Under the pieces are notes generated by a model. It saw only the letters and a program-made list of their open reading frames with translations, had not been told where the DNA came from and did no database searches. Positions 37,200-50,200 of a stretch of DNA of 64,000 nt are shown here, one piece after another. Within the stretch, counting starts at the first letter, position 1. The number at the start of each line of letters is the position of its first letter. Source of the DNA: Blasia pusilla (Eukaryota; Marchantiophyta; Marchantiopsida; Blasiales). The DNA is taken from positions 32,798,001-32,862,000 of the forward strand of contig CM114274.1 in assembly GCA_050084515.1 (NCBI GenBank), given 5' to 3'. The translations under genes and the position numbers were made by a program.

Positions 37200-38780
37200 T
37201 TATGGCTTATAGTAGGGTAGATTGTGTAAAGGATGAGAGTTTGTCTTTGTAATACTCATTTAAAGTGGTCATTGTGACCTACTATCCTAGAGGCTCTCTC
37301 TTGTCTTTCAGTATAGGTTGGAGAGGTGTTGAAGGGTTTAGGGTTCAAGATTTATTCCTTCTACAATGTGCTTAAATATGACATTCTTAGATATGTTGCA
37401 TTACCACCAACACACCCACGAGGATTTGATGTTCTACTTTACGTTACTATTTATCCACTTTCCATTGACGATTGCAAGGGTTTTGGAGATGCTTTTGTTG
37501 GGCAAAGGTGCTAGCTACATTGGTGGCACGCAACATCTTAGCGTTGGGTAGAGTAGAACATTAGCACTAATATTTTTTAGAGTATTTTGACGATAGAGTA
37601 ATATTACCTTAGTGGAGAGGTGGCTAAGTATGAGGGTTGTTTTCCTAATGTTGGTCTCAAGTGATACGTGTGCATGTCTTAGGTTGGACATGACTTATTG
37701 TAGACCTTATGGCTCAAGAGTGACCTTTACACCTATTTGCATAGATCCTGGCTTCATTAGGTCATACCCACTTAATATTGAGGAGCTTGTTGATACTAAG
37801 AATGGACTTTCAACGAGTGGTGCTAAGTATTGAGGGGTTACATATGAGAAACCAACTCAACTACCATTCATATCTTTATCACAAGGAACGTTGATGGATT
37901 TTGAGTAACTCGAGATGCCATAGAATGTCACGAATGTCATTGGATTATTGTTGTGCGACATAGACAAAGGGACCAAGGGTCTCAAATTGTTTACTCGCAT
38001 TTTTTTACTAAAAGCACAACTTGTATCTATAGTGCATGTTGCTATCTTTCACATATTTATAACAATTGAATCAAACATATAGATTTGGGCAGAAGTTCAT
38101 ATCCAAAGAGGTAGTTCAATAGGTTAGGTCTAGTTTTTTGTGTATAAATATTATTGGATTCATAGTATACATGGATCTTAGATATGTGTTGATATAAGTT
38201 GGTTAGTGATGTGTATTTGCACAATTAAAAGAGTTAAGGGCATCCATATCAACTTTAACTTCCACATTGTCTTAGGATAATTGGATGGATTTGGATGGTA
38301 TGGGATCTATGTGCACTATGACACAAGTTCAAGTAGTTGTTGTAGTGACTCGGGGCACCATTAGATTAAAGTGATCAAGTAGATTTAAACTATATGGAGA
38401 TGGGGTTCAATTAGACCCATAGCAGGGGGAAATAGGCAACACGTCATGGTTTCTTAATCACTCATATTTTTGGAGGCACTTCACACAACCATTACGTTAA
38501 TGTTGATGTTGTTAAAACATCCATTGTGACTACTAATGAAATGAGTGGAAGGATTTTAGGTGTTCACTACTAGAAGAGCTCAATGGAGCAAATATCAACT
38601 ACACTGTTGGGAATAAACGTTGTGATGTGCCAAGCTTGTTTAGTTTCAGCCATAGATCAACTTGATGAGGCTTGGAGCAACTCAGGTGTACTAACTAGTT
38701 GCCATATTTTGTGAGCATAGAGAGACTAGTGGCTCTCATACAATTCAAGGATAGCTAGTGAGAAGGTGGTGGACGAGCCA
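37200..38780 (+). mobile_element. Old, decayed copy of the palindrome-leader gypsy family
   Basis: Sequence around 37795-37990 matches 42815-42960 (for example GTGGTGCTAAGTATTGAGGG against GTGGGGCTAGGTATTGAGGG). Sequence around 38300-38370 matches the gag-protease junction of the inner gypsy element near 56205-56275 (TATGGGATCTATGTG, GTAGTGACTCGGGGC). The order is as in those elements. No frame longer than about 70 codons survives. Confidence 0.65.
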
Positions 38781-39699
38781 TTGGATCATGTGCCTACTTC
38801 CTTGAATACTGCTCTTGTGTGTAGCAAAAGCTTCCATTTAGCAAGTTATGATATCATTACTAATCTACATCCAAACATACTCACATGAGCCCAAATTTGG
38901 TTAAACCAACTTTATGTCTCCAAATTTGGATCTTATGTTATCCCTCAAGCTCAATAGATCAAGATGGGCTCACATATCAACTTAATCTATCACTCCCCAA
39001 CATAAAAAAGCCATTCAAGATTTGGTACATTCTTGCTTGATAGTCTAAGGACATGAAATGCACGAGCATGTTTGACATTCCCAACTTCCCAATGGACTCA
39101 AATGAGCATGTAATCAAAATTCAATATTTAAGCTAGACTCCCAAAATCCCATGGAGATCCCCCCTACCCACCCTTTATGCATAGTTCTAGATAAATTTAC
39201 CTCCTCCTTCATCCAGAGAATCTCCTTTGGGCCCAAATGATCATTCCAATAATTTTGGGCTATTTCAAGACTTTTACTTATGCATTTATCAAGATATTTA
39301 TTTTATTAGAATCAACTTCTTACAAGTTTTCCAATGATAGATTATTGATCCCATCTCTAAAACACAAAGAGTGGTTGCAGTCTCTTTATCGAGGTTTTCA
39401 AATAGACAAGGATCATAGACCATGCTCATAATCCCTGGTAACCTTAATATCGTGATCCTTATGTCATCTTTCAGAACGCATGAAGACAATAAGGAAGGAT
39501 TTGTTGTATAAACACATTGTAAGCGTAGGATTTCATGTTTCCCAACTTCCTTTAAACAACATGTTTCCACAATGCACCATAATACCCAGTTGGTACTTTT
39601 AGGTTTTCTACCCAAGATAAGGAAGGTGGTAAGCTCTATTTGGGATAAGTAGTAATTGACAAAAGGTTTCATCATGACATGAGCCCTAGAAGGATATCA
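38781..39699. other. Intergenic DNA, unassigned
   Basis: A 125-codon minus-strand frame (39298-39675) shows no domain I recognise. Probably transposon debris. Confidence 0.4.
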
Positions 39700-40385
39700 T
39701 GGTAGATGAGGCATAAGGGGAGATAGTATCGAAGCCTTAGAGGGGTCTTATACTCCCCTATTTTGAGAGATCATATGTGACCTGCTCTTAGGAAGTGACC
39801 TAAGTGTGTAGGTCACCCTTCCCTTTATGAGGAGTGGCAACCTTGGAGAGGTTGACCTTCCCAGCCATGTATGGCTCCACTTCGACCTATAGGGTCGTGG
39901 GTTAGTTGGTAGTTGGTCTCATGAGGGGACCACATGTGTAGTTGTTAGGGAGCTAGTATGTGTGTACTATAGGCGGGTAGTGACCTGCTAGGAGGGAGGT
40001 GACATGTGTGTACAAGTCACCCGTGGAGTTGCCCAGGGGTGTATACCTCGGATGACGCTCATTTGGAGCTCATCTCCTTAGGATTGCAGACCCTTGTTGG
40101 GATCCGTGATAGAGTGCGGCTTGCATGTATTGAGCTTGGATTCTCTCTTGAAGAGTGGGCTAGGCCGCTAGGAGCGATCAATAAGGAAGATCACAAATAT
40201 TTTGGGAGTCCTTTTGTACACTTTCTCTTGCTGTTACACCAATGTGTATCTAATTCATATATATGGCTGTTTGGATGAAGCACGGTTGATTTCAGATTTC
40301 ATCAGAGTTACAGTGCATATTCAACTTTATATCCTAAGGAGATGCACACTAGTTCTCAATAGAAGAGAACGTGGGACTCAATATG
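39700..40385 (+). mobile_element. Possible 5' LTR of the gypsy copy at 40.4-44.0 kb
   Basis: It lies upstream of a degenerate primer-binding site. Near 39785-39910 it has a run of short stem-loops (GTGACCT...AGGTCAC, CAACCT...AGGTTG, CGACCTA...TAGGGTCG) of the kind that mark the LTRs at 53.0 and 59.6 kb. No partner LTR is present, so the boundaries are not fixed. Confidence 0.4.
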
Positions 40386-40398
40386 TGGTGTAGAGCAC
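40386..40398 (+). other. Degenerate Met-tRNA primer-binding site
   Basis: TGGTGTAGAGCAC resembles the consensus TGGTATCAGAGCAC with one base lost and one changed. It is on the right side of the possible LTR and in the right orientation for the gag at 42873. Confidence 0.5.
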
Positions 40399-40912
40399 AA
40401 TTGTGGTATTGTGGGTTTTACATGAATTGCAAGCTAGTGTATCCTGACCATGTGGGAGGACATGGGGCAGAAGAATTTATGAAATCGGAGTGAGATGTTC
40501 AGAACTGAGAAATCTGTGCAATGTGATATATTTGACACGATTTGAAGAGGGGGAGGATTCTCAATCGTGGCATGGTGGAGTTGCTCAAGAGTGGAGCAAT
40601 TAAGGATCAAATTGTAGGGACGGAATTCTTGAGAAAATTCTAGTGAGGAAATCGGCGTCAATCGTGACGTGATTGAGTGTGGGCAAGTCAGCAAGTGCAT
40701 GGGCACTTTGTTGTTGATTTTGGGTGAGGTGTGCTTGATTCTGGACCAAATCGGATGAATTTTGGGCAAGAGGAAAATCAAGGAAGAAGTGAATATAAGG
40801 AGGGCACAATGGTGTTTGATTGTGCAGGATTTTATGAGATCTAAACTCGCCAATGGAAAGCTTGCGGAAAATTGAGTCCAAGTGTGAAAACGGGACTAGA
40901 AACAGAGCTCAT

Positions 40913-40951
40913 GTGAGGAATATTTAAGAAAGATTCTTAAATATTCCTCAC
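40913..40951. repeat. Perfect 18-bp palindrome, 3-nt loop
   Basis: GTGAGGAATATTTAAGAA (40913-40930) is followed by AGA and its exact reverse complement (40934-40951). It sits in the gypsy leader just before the palindrome array. Confidence 0.95.
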
Positions 40952-41035
40952 AATAGCGTAGATTCTCTGAGATGAGCGGATCACCGGTGTGGAAAGGGTG
41001 GGAGAGCAACGTGGGAGCTACTGTGCGAGGCATAT

Positions 41036-42197
41036 GAACTTAAGTTCTGATAGCCCTTGTTTGGAAAGTAAGAAGGAGTGAGGAGGCTCGTGAGGAGGAG
41101 GAGAGCTCTCCATTCAATCGGAACTGAAGTTCCAATACCCATTGTTGGTGAATGTGGTTCAGGAAAGGAAGAAGCTATCACGTAGCTTTCCCTTAGTTAG
41201 AGGTTGAGAAAGTTTGGGTGCTGCTAGTGTGGAGGAACTAGCACCACTGTTACTGGAGTATAGCTAGGACTGCTAGGCACAGAGTTGGTGGAGTTGAGGG
41301 AGACATGAGAGCTTAAGTTCCAATTCATGAGAGCCCTCCCAAGAGGAAGTTCGGAGCAGAGCGGCGAAGTGGGAATCAGAACTGAAGTTATGATTCAACA
41401 ACTTTGGCGGAGTCATTTGAAGGGTGCGGCATGGCATGGCGCGGCAAGGGTGACAAGGAGATGCAAAAGGGATTTGGAACTCAAGTTCCATTTTGAGCAC
41501 AGTTGAGCTGAGGCGTGGTTCAACTGCATGGTGGTCATCTCGAAGGCGTAGCAGAGATTGGCGCGGCAAGAGTGACATGGGAGCAAGGAGGATGAAGGCA
41601 ATTGGAACTGAAGTTCTGATTCCTTTGGCGCGGACCCAAGAACTGAGGTCTGCAAGATATTCTGTAGCACGACGTTTAGAGGAAGGAGAGAAGAATCGAA
41701 ACTCAAGTTCCCATTCTGCGGATTCTGAAGTGGGGCGCGGCTCTTCTTCAAGTAGGGCGAGAGGAAGGAGGAAGAATTGGAATTGTGGTTCCTATTTCGC
41801 GGCTTGTTCAAGCGGGTGCGACTTCTTCTATAAGGTGCAACGTAGTGCAGCGTGTGAAGTAGAGAAGGAGGAGTGAGCAATTGGAACTTCAGTTCCAATT
41901 CCGTCATTCTTCTGTGAAGTCAGGAAGGAAGGAGTGAGCCAAGATCGTTCGGAATTGAAGTTCCAATTCAGCACTCTTTCAGGTGAAGGATTTTCTGATG
42001 TCCAAGTTTCAGGCAAGCTGGCAAAGCGGCGCAGCAATTGAAACCCAAGTTCCAATTGGAATTAGTCCGTTGCCTTTTTCTATCTTGACGTAGTCTCTTT
42101 TGGTAAGGGCAAGAATCGGAACCCAAGTTCCAATTCCCACCTTGGTCTCCTACGAATCTGGCGTATGTGGCGCAACGTGAATCGAAACTGAAGTTCC
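41036..42197. repeat. Array of 13 spaced palindromes, core GGAACTnAAGTTCC
   Basis: The motif (variants GAACTTAAGTTC, GGAACTGAAGTTCC, GGAACCCAAGTTCC, GGAATTGAAGTTCC) occurs at about 41036, 41120, 41309, 41378, 41476, 41604, 41698, 41779, 41883, 41951, 42040, 42118 and 42184, with spacings of 66-189 bp. The sequence between copies shares words such as GGCGCGGCAAG and AAGGAGGA, so this is a degenerate tandem repeat whose palindromic core is best preserved. It fills the leader between the primer site and gag of a gypsy copy. The half-site pattern GAAC...GTTC is symmetrical, as expected for a dimeric DNA-binding site, but no binding protein is identified. Confidence 0.85.
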
Positions 42198-42872
42198 CAT
42201 TCATATGTGAGTTTGGTGCAGCGAAGCATGGCGGGTGAATCACGGGTATTCTCGGCATTTTGAGGTGTCAAAGGTGCAAGTGGGCGTGAGAGGCGTTAGC
42301 TTGCTGGCGGGCATGAAGACTTGACAAGCTGGTGTCGATCCACTTCAACATAACTTCTTGGTCACCCATCCTAGTTCTTGGTCACCCATCCAGAGTGTGC
42401 CTAACTGGGGAGTTCTTTTGCATATTGTGTTACTAACACACCCACAAGGAAGTGATGACTATCAGTCGCACACAAGGGAATTTATTCACTTACCTTGCTG
42501 CTTATGGAGAGGCGTGATTTTTGGGTGACACACATTGTGGATCAATGCGTTGGTGAGTGCACGACACTACCGCGACTATTATAGAGAACTTGGTGGGATG
42601 GATGTATACCACACTAGACGGGCTATTTTCTGAGTGTTGATCTCAAAGTGAGATAAATGGGGGCGTGTCCACAGTTTGGGAATTTTCTACTGCACAGCTA
42701 GTGGCTCAGGAGTGAGTCACAGTAGTTTGTAGGTTTCACCACGGTGCATCCATAGAGTATTGGGGAGCGTGGTAGTGGTAGAAGTGGCGGAGGATATACA
42801 TAGAGTGGGGCTAGGTATTGAGGGTTTCCACACAAGGAACCACCTCAGCCGCAAGTTGTAGTTACTCCAGAG
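42198..42872 (+). other. Gypsy leader between palindrome array and gag
   Basis: Non-coding leader. It contains a short tandem duplication, CTTGGTCACCCATCC, at about 42356 and 42376. Confidence 0.55.
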
Positions 42873-43954
42873 GTGACATCAACGGATTCTGAGTTACCCG
42901 GGAGGCCATGGAGTGTCGCCACACCATTTTTGTGGGACATGGATGATCGCGATACATATGGGTCCACGAGAGGACCCCGGAGATTCTCAAGCATGGTGGG
43001 ATCCATTGAGTTGGATGATTTTATGGAGGAGTTTGATAGTTGGTGCGATGCACAGAGGATGCGGAACCAGCAGAGATTCGACCCCTTTATGGCATGGAAG
43101 GGACTTTTTCAGCATATGGAGGGTTCTCCCATGGATGATTATCACGAGTTTTGGATTCTCCATGAGGCAGAGATTGAGGCGTGGAGACTATTTTGGTCTC
43201 CACGATATGTGTCCCTCACAAGGCGTGCGATGTATGATGTGGCGACTTCAGTAACATCCACTAACCGTAGGGAGGAGACACTTGGAGGAGTTGTCAACCC
43301 GAGTCTTACGAGTGTGACCACCCGCGTACCACCCGATTTCAATCTGTTGGTTGAGTTCTTTTGAGAGTTGGGGAGGAACTATCAGGGGATGAGGACCGAC
43401 AAGCTGAAGTCGATTCATGAGTTTCAGCGAAGAGCGGGAAAGAGTCTTTGAGAGGCCTATGCACGGCTCCGACGGTTAATTACAATGACTCAGGGTGTGA
43501 CGGAGGTGCAAGCGGTCCAGTTTTGGAATGCGATGCTAGACCGGGAGTTGCAGAAGAGAGTTTAGGATGAAACTCTCTTACATATTGGTTCGCCTTCTTT
43601 CAAGTCTGTATTTTTATTGGGAGAGCGGATTGAGCTGAACATACTTGAGGAGAGAGTTTTGACAACATGTGCGTCATCTTTGAGGGAGATGACCTGAGTG
43701 ACGGTGTCTCCATCAGTGCCACAATGCACTACTCGAGATGGAGTCATGGGATTGACGGCTACAGGATGATACTGGGAGCCATGACCACGACCAAGTAAGT
43801 CATACGCTGGGCAACACGGTTCAGGTATTTCTTGTTGTATGTGTGGAGGATCACATCGTCAATGAGATTGTAGACAGCAGAGTGGAGTGCAGGTAGCACC
43901 ATCAACTGTAAATGAGGCCGCCTTGGAGAGGCCACCCTTACCTCAGTGTGATCA
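42873..43954 (+). pseudogene. Ty3/gypsy gag, truncated by a CACTA transposon
   Basis: Same gag family as the inner element at 54798. The intact first part (42873-43364) contains RRFSSMVGSIELDDFMEEFD and FMAWKGLFQHMEGSPMDD. After a stop, the rest is readable in pieces, including NYQGMRTDKLKSIHEFQRR and ERIELNILEERVLTTC, and a zinc-knuckle region with CxMCGGSHRQ near 43840. Similarity ends close to 43955, where CACTA sequence in the opposite orientation starts. Protease, methyltransferase and pol are missing. Confidence 0.8.
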
Positions 43955-43959
43955 TTGCC

Positions 43960-46841
43960 TCAGAATTTGAACGATTGCTTGCATCTCCTATATTATCAGA
44001 TGGCAATTTATTTGCAGCCACTATAGATTCCGGTATTGTAAGGATAACAACCCCCTCTAAAGATACCTACATGTTTCCTATTTCAATGTTTGCTTGTGGT
44101 TTAAAACCAGACAAGTCAACATGGTCATAACAATCATGATCACCACCACCACCAACTACTCTTCTACCACGAGCTTGTTTTTGAAACACAATTTTCCAGC
44201 CAGGTTTTTCTTCTACATCAACAAAGAAAACTTGCTCCACTTGGCTAGGAAATACAAATGGCTCTTGTCAGAATGGTAAGCACTTACGAAAGTTTGCCAA
44301 TAAGAACCCATCTTTGGCAAGTACCATGCTTGGGTCATGGCCAATCCGCTGTGATTGGACCCACTTCCCTCTCATAAGGATCGATCACTGGCTGATCTAT
44401 GATTCCATAGTCCAAGACCAAAATCTCTTGTAATATCCCTACATAAGCATACTTTGAATTCCTATCATTCCCCACTCCATACCTAGAAGAATCATAAGTT
44501 GACCATGCTACCAAATCTCCCTCATGAACTCGAAAGTGATTTCCATATGCCTTCATTTTTTTGTAAGATTTATAAATTCAAGAGGGTAGAATTACTAGCT
44601 TCATCACCAATGCATCTACATCTTTACCTTCCTCAATCCACTTTTGTACCTTAGGCCTTATCCAGGATGCAAATGTCTCCCCAATCCTTCCCTCTACCTT
44701 GAATAGTCTATCAAACTTTAAGAAGCACTTGGGAATAAGTACTTTCATTTTGTTGGGCAATTGAAGAATATGAATCAAGTACTACTTCTAGACTAGAAAA
44801 TTGAATACCTTTAATGAATGAGGGCAAGGAAAAGCTTACGGATAAAGACTTACTCCCACCATTCGCTCAAGCATGTTGTGTTCTCCAACACATACTGATG
44901 AGCACTTCCAAGTACATCTTGCGAAAGAGTTTTTTTCATACTTGCTCCTTCTAGAATCTCACCGAGAATACCCTCTTCTTCAACTACATCCCAAACCCTT
45001 GTTTGAACCACTTTGCAGCCTTCCATGTATTATGTGATGAAGCCCAATGCCTCATCTAAGATATACCCTTCAGCCATGCATCCCTCTGAACTGGCACGAG
45101 ACCTAACATATCCTTTCAATACACCTAAATACCTCCAATTGGATACATCCAACAACACGCTAATGGGCCACAAATATCCAACTCTTCAACTAAGTGGACC
45201 ATCAAGTGTGTCATTACATCAAAGAATGATGGGGGAAAATAAATCTCCATAAGACATAATGTCTCTGCTACATCTTCTTTCAAGTCTAGTAAAGTACGAG
45301 GGTTCTAAGTTTTCACACACAATTTGCAAAATATCCTAGATATTCTCATAATAGTAGTTCTCATTGGAGCCTTCATTAATCCTCTTACAAACATGGCAAA
45401 TTTTTGCATGAAAATATGAAGATCATGAGACTTTAGACTCCCTATTGTCTTTCTGAGAATGTGCTTTTGTAATTATCCACCATATCCACTTTCAATGCAA
45501 CCAACCTACTTGTGAACACCTTCACTTCTGTAGGTGTAAGCACGTACTCTGCTCTTGCTTTTACCTTCATTGATTCCCTTGATAGATGAGGTCTTTCAAA
45601 TTCCCCTAACTTCTAAATCTAGTCTCAGTTGAATAGAATCTTTCTTCTTAAGACCTAATAATGTTTTGAGGGTGTTATCAAAGACATTTTTCTCGCAATG
45701 AATGAGATCCAAGGTGTGTCGTATCAACAAATCCTAAGAATACAAAAACCAGATATGAGAGAGGAAGAGTATGAACTTGGTTGTGTAAAATAGATGAAGA
45801 GATTAAATAAAAAGAACTTCAAGACGGATAGACACTTCAAGTATCTTATTGTAATAGGTATGGAAGATGAGTCAACATAACTTCCAATAGGGGAGATCAA
45901 AGAGGACACTCCTCCTTGCAATCCCATACATCTTGTATGGATCTTGCTCGTGGATCTCTCCCCTCTTGAATTTTTCCCTTTGGTGTTGCGTCATAACGTT
46001 TCTTGGCTTTTGCCCACTCAAAGACTTGGCTACTTGACACACGAATGGGAGTTGAACAACTCTCAACCTTACGATTAAAGTCCTTGGCGATGTTTCCTTG
46101 TCGATAAGGATAGGAACTCCGCATACACCGTCTATGTCTATGGTATGTATGCTTGTGGGATGGCTTTGAATAATACAAGTCTACCCCAGGGCCACAAACT
46201 ACACAAGCTAATCTACCTTTTGTAGCTTGGCCTGAGATGACACCAAATCCTTGGTAGTCATTAATAGTCCAGATAAGCATTGCCCTCAAAAGGAAATTTT
46301 GGTTTCCGTGAATAGAATTTTGGTCAAAAGCAGGAACCCCTACCCATAGTTGTTGTAGCTCTTCAATGAGAGGAGCTAGATAGAAATCTAAATTATGGCT
46401 TCCTACCGACTCCTTCCTTGGAATGATAAGAACCAATTGTAAGAAAATTTTCTTTGTACACCACCAGGGAGGTAAGTTGTAGTTAACAAGGACAACTGGC
46501 CATGTAGACCACACAACATTTTTATCGTTGAATGGATTCACACCATCTAAAGCTAAACCTAGTCGAATTTTCTAGGTTCACCACTAAACTCAAGCCAAGT
46601 TTGATCTATAAATTTGCCATTGTCTGGAATCTCTTGTATGAGGAACCATACCATCATCTGATTGGTTCTTTGGTGTCCAGGTCATGAGCTCACCAATACT
46701 TTTATATCTATATATACGCTTCAATCTAGGAATAATATGGAAATGGCGAAGCACCTTCACCCTCGCCTTCACCCGCAACTTGCTTTTTCTAGCTTCTCCA
46801 AATCGAGGAGCATTGCACGTTGAACATTTGTATAAACCCTA
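43960..46841 (-). pseudogene. CACTA (En/Spm) transposase, TNP2-like, fragmented
   Basis: Read on the minus strand. 46841-46590 has YKCSTCNAPRF, then KVLRHFHIIPRLKRIY, the zinc and linker region of TNP2-type transposases. 46541-45897 has the core: MNPFNDKNVVWSTWPVVLVN, LPPWW, NFLLRAMLIWTINDYQGFG, then TKGRLACVVC. Around 45250-45010 a DUF4218-like block begins YFPPSFFDVMTHLMVHLVEE, but with stops. Around 44556-44335 a block with YVGILQEILVLDYG resembles DUF4216. It would encode the element's DDE transposase, but is heavily disrupted. Terminal repeats were not found. The 5' part of the gene is displaced by the copia insertion at 46842. Confidence 0.85.
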
Positions 46842-47236
46842 TGAAAAAATAGAAAGTGACGAAATCATTGAAATCTTAAAAAAACTTAGAGATACAAAGT
46901 GGCCTAGTCCATCCGTGCGCTCACAGAAGAGCTTAGATGGAACCTGAACATGGAGATAACTCGACATAAGAGAATACGCTATCGTTGTGGCTCCCTACTA
47001 TTTCACTACTTGAGAAACTAGGGTTTTTTTAACGTAGTTTTCTTAATTTCTATTAATAGAAAAATATACAATATAGGGTTAGATAATCCTAGTAAGGCTA
47101 CTCCTGAAACCACCTGCATCATATTACTATGACTCCTTCAACGTCTAAGTCGGAACCATCAATCTAGGCTTCTCCTCATACAAGGGGGCCGATCAAATTA
47201 ATGGTGTTCAGAGAAGTGGATGTTGAGAATCCAACA
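46842..47236 (-). mobile_element. 3' LTR of the copia element
   Basis: 395 bp, reading TGTTGG...TTCA on the minus strand. It matches the LTR at 51151 and the solo LTR at 6214. A polypurine tract (TTGAGGGGGGC on the minus strand, about 47237-47247) abuts it on the internal side, which fixes the boundary and orientation. Confidence 0.9.
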
Positions 47237-47265
47237 GCCCCCCTCAATATCCACTCTCATGTGGA

Positions 47266-50200
47266 CTACTGTCTTGGACCTATGCCAAGATCCTTCAGAT
47301 GTCGGTGAAGTTCATCTCCGCTCAAAGCTTTCGTGAAGATGTCTGCATGGTTATCCTCTGTTGGACAATAGACTAACTTCAAAACCTCTCTCTCAAGCAA
47401 TTCATGAACAAAATGATATTGGATCTCTATGTGCTTCGTACGAGCATAAAACATAGGATTATGTGCTATGGCAATGCAACTCTAATTGTTACACCACATT
47501 ACAGTAGCACTCCAATATCCATCTCAACCATACGGCTTCACAAGAAGCATAACAAGCCGCCTTGTACTCTGCCTTGGTAGAAGAAAGAGCCATTGTAGGT
47601 TACTTCTTGCTGACTTATGACACCACACTTGATCCTACCAAGAAGCAATAACCCAAAATTGATCTCCGAGAATCTGAATCTCCTACCCAATCCGAGTCAT
47701 AAAAAGCTCTCATTTCCATCCCTGCTCCATAGGTGATGACGTACTCGATAGTGCCTTTGATGTACTTCAACACACACATCCCTGCCTTCTTATGGTTCTC
47801 ACAAGGCTTAGTTGAGAACCTACTCAACACTCCCACAGGGAAGCTAATGTCTGGTCTAGTGTTACACAAAAATATCAAACTGCCTATAAGCTTTTGGTAC
47901 AACTTTTCATCTACCAATGGTGAAACATCCTCCATCGAGAGTTTCAACTCTACCTCCATTGGCGAGACCACTGCCTTACACTCGGTCATCCCAAATGCCT
48001 TTAAGATTTCTCTAACATACTTTTGCTGAGAGAGAAAAATAGAATCTGACTGTTGCCAAATCTTCAGCCCTATAAAGTAGTGCAAAAAACCTAAATCTGA
48101 CATTTCAAACTCAGATTTCAACACTCCCTTCATTTCCTCTATTTTCTTATTGTGGTCTCCTGTGATGATCAGATCATCCAAATACATGACTATCAACATA
48201 TACATCCATCTTCGCAAAACACATACAAATTTTCTTCTGACGGACTCTTGATAAGACCCTTCTCTCAGAACAATGTATCTATTCGTTGATACCATATCCT
48301 TGGGGCTTGCTTCAACCCATACAATGCTCAATGAAGTAAGTACACTTTCTCTTCTAATTCGGGTATCTCAAAACCTGGTGGTTGAGATACATACACCTCC
48401 TCCTTGAGACTCCCATTCAGAAAGGCAGACTTCACATCGTATTGGTATACAAGCCAACGTCTTGTTCCTGCAACCGCTAGGACAATTCGAATGTTTGTCA
48501 TCCTTGCAGTAGGAGCAAAAGTCTCATAGTAGTCAAAACCTTTGATTTGTGAGCATCCTTGTGCAACCAACCTCGCTTTATATTTATCCAATGTATCGTC
48601 TGGCTTGTACTTGGTCTTGTACAACCACTTGGTGCATATTATCTTCCTGTCCTTTGGCTTCTCCAAAGTCCAAGTTTCATTTCTCTGAATAGCGTCCATC
48701 TCCATCTGCATGGCCTCTCTCCATTGAGGATAAGCAAGGGCCTCATCCAAGCATGATGGCTCTTCCATCTTCAAGACCTCTATCAGCAAGGCCATGTTGA
48801 CGAGATGTACGGAAGCTCTATTTTGCTCCTCTAGTCTCTTGGATCTCCTTGGATGTGTAACAACTTCATCACTTGCTGGTGGATCCTTACCATCCAAGAG
48901 TTGCTTTATCCACTTAGGGTATGACGACCGTAGTGGAAGAGCAGGCTGCTCTTTGTAATCATCACCAAATTCTTTTTCTTGATGATCTGGTGTAAACATT
49001 GGTGGTGTGCTCTCGTGGGTTATCTCTTCGTTTGATGATAATGTAGACGGACCACTTGGTCCTGGATGCTTCAGGAATATGTACATAGCACTCACTACCA
49101 AAAGTCTTGAAATGTTGGACTGATGGTACCTTACCTGAGTATGATTGATGAGGAGTCACGCCTTGCACTGACTTGGTAGCACTTCTATTTAGAATGTAAA
49201 CGGCAGTTGTAATATCTTCAGCCCAAAATCCTTCTGTCAAACCTTTTGCTTTCATCATACATCTTGCCATCTCCACCACTGTACGATTTTGACGCTCACC
49301 AACTTCATTTTGTTGTGGTCTATGTGCGGTGGTTAACTGTCGCTTGATTCCATGCTCCCCCAAAATATTTGTTGAATTGTGTTGATAAGAATTCTCCTCC
49401 TCGATCGGTGCGAAGCTTCTGTACCTTCTATCCTGTCTCATTCTCAACCAGCTTATGCCATACTTTAAATTTTCCAAAAGAAGCTGCCTTATCACCAAAG
49501 AAATACGCCCACATCTTCCTACTATAATCGTCGACAACTAAAAAGAAGTAGGAAGAACCACCTAATGCCACTGTTCTCATTTTACCACAGAGATCAGCAT
49601 GAATCAGCTCTAGAGGAGCCTTTGCTCTTTTGCTGGACTCTTGTGGAAATGGTTGTCGGTGTTGCTTGCCCATCATACAAGCTTCACATGTATCCGACAC
49701 TCGAGAAATTGTTGATAAATCAACAACCATGCCAGATTTCTGCATCTGACTTAGTAAGGGAAAGCTTAGATGACCAAATCTTTCATGCCATAACTTACTG
49801 CTACTAAGATCTGTACCTACACTTTTCGTGAAAGCATACAACTCGAAGATATTTCCAGGTCGTATATCTTCACCCACTACTTTCCCATTGGCATCCTCAA
49901 TGATTGCTCCAGTTTTCTTGAAATCAAATTTCGCTTCAACTCTGGTACGTACAGTACATGAGTTAACTTCTTTTCATCTCCTTTTTGTGAGACTAAAGAA
50001 ATTTTATCTTTTCCTTCTATAGGGCACTTTGCATTATTCCCAACAGTAATAACGATGGGCTCCTCTAGAGGCTGTAAGGAGCTATACCAATCCTTATGAT
50101 TGGTCATATGCCTAGATGCTCCACTATCGAGCAGCCATGCATGTTCACTCTTTGACTTAGTGGAATGTTTTGCCTGTGTGCAAATTTCTTCGATTGTTAC

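Noticed and set aside
41036-42197. Possible CRISPR-like array
   Set aside because: Repeats are imperfect, irregularly spaced (66-189 bp) and their spacers resemble each other, in a plant retrotransposon leader with no cas genes.
41273-42271. Several 60-164-codon frames on both strands
   Set aside because: They follow the degenerate tandem repeat of the gypsy leader and share its repeated words; none has a domain.
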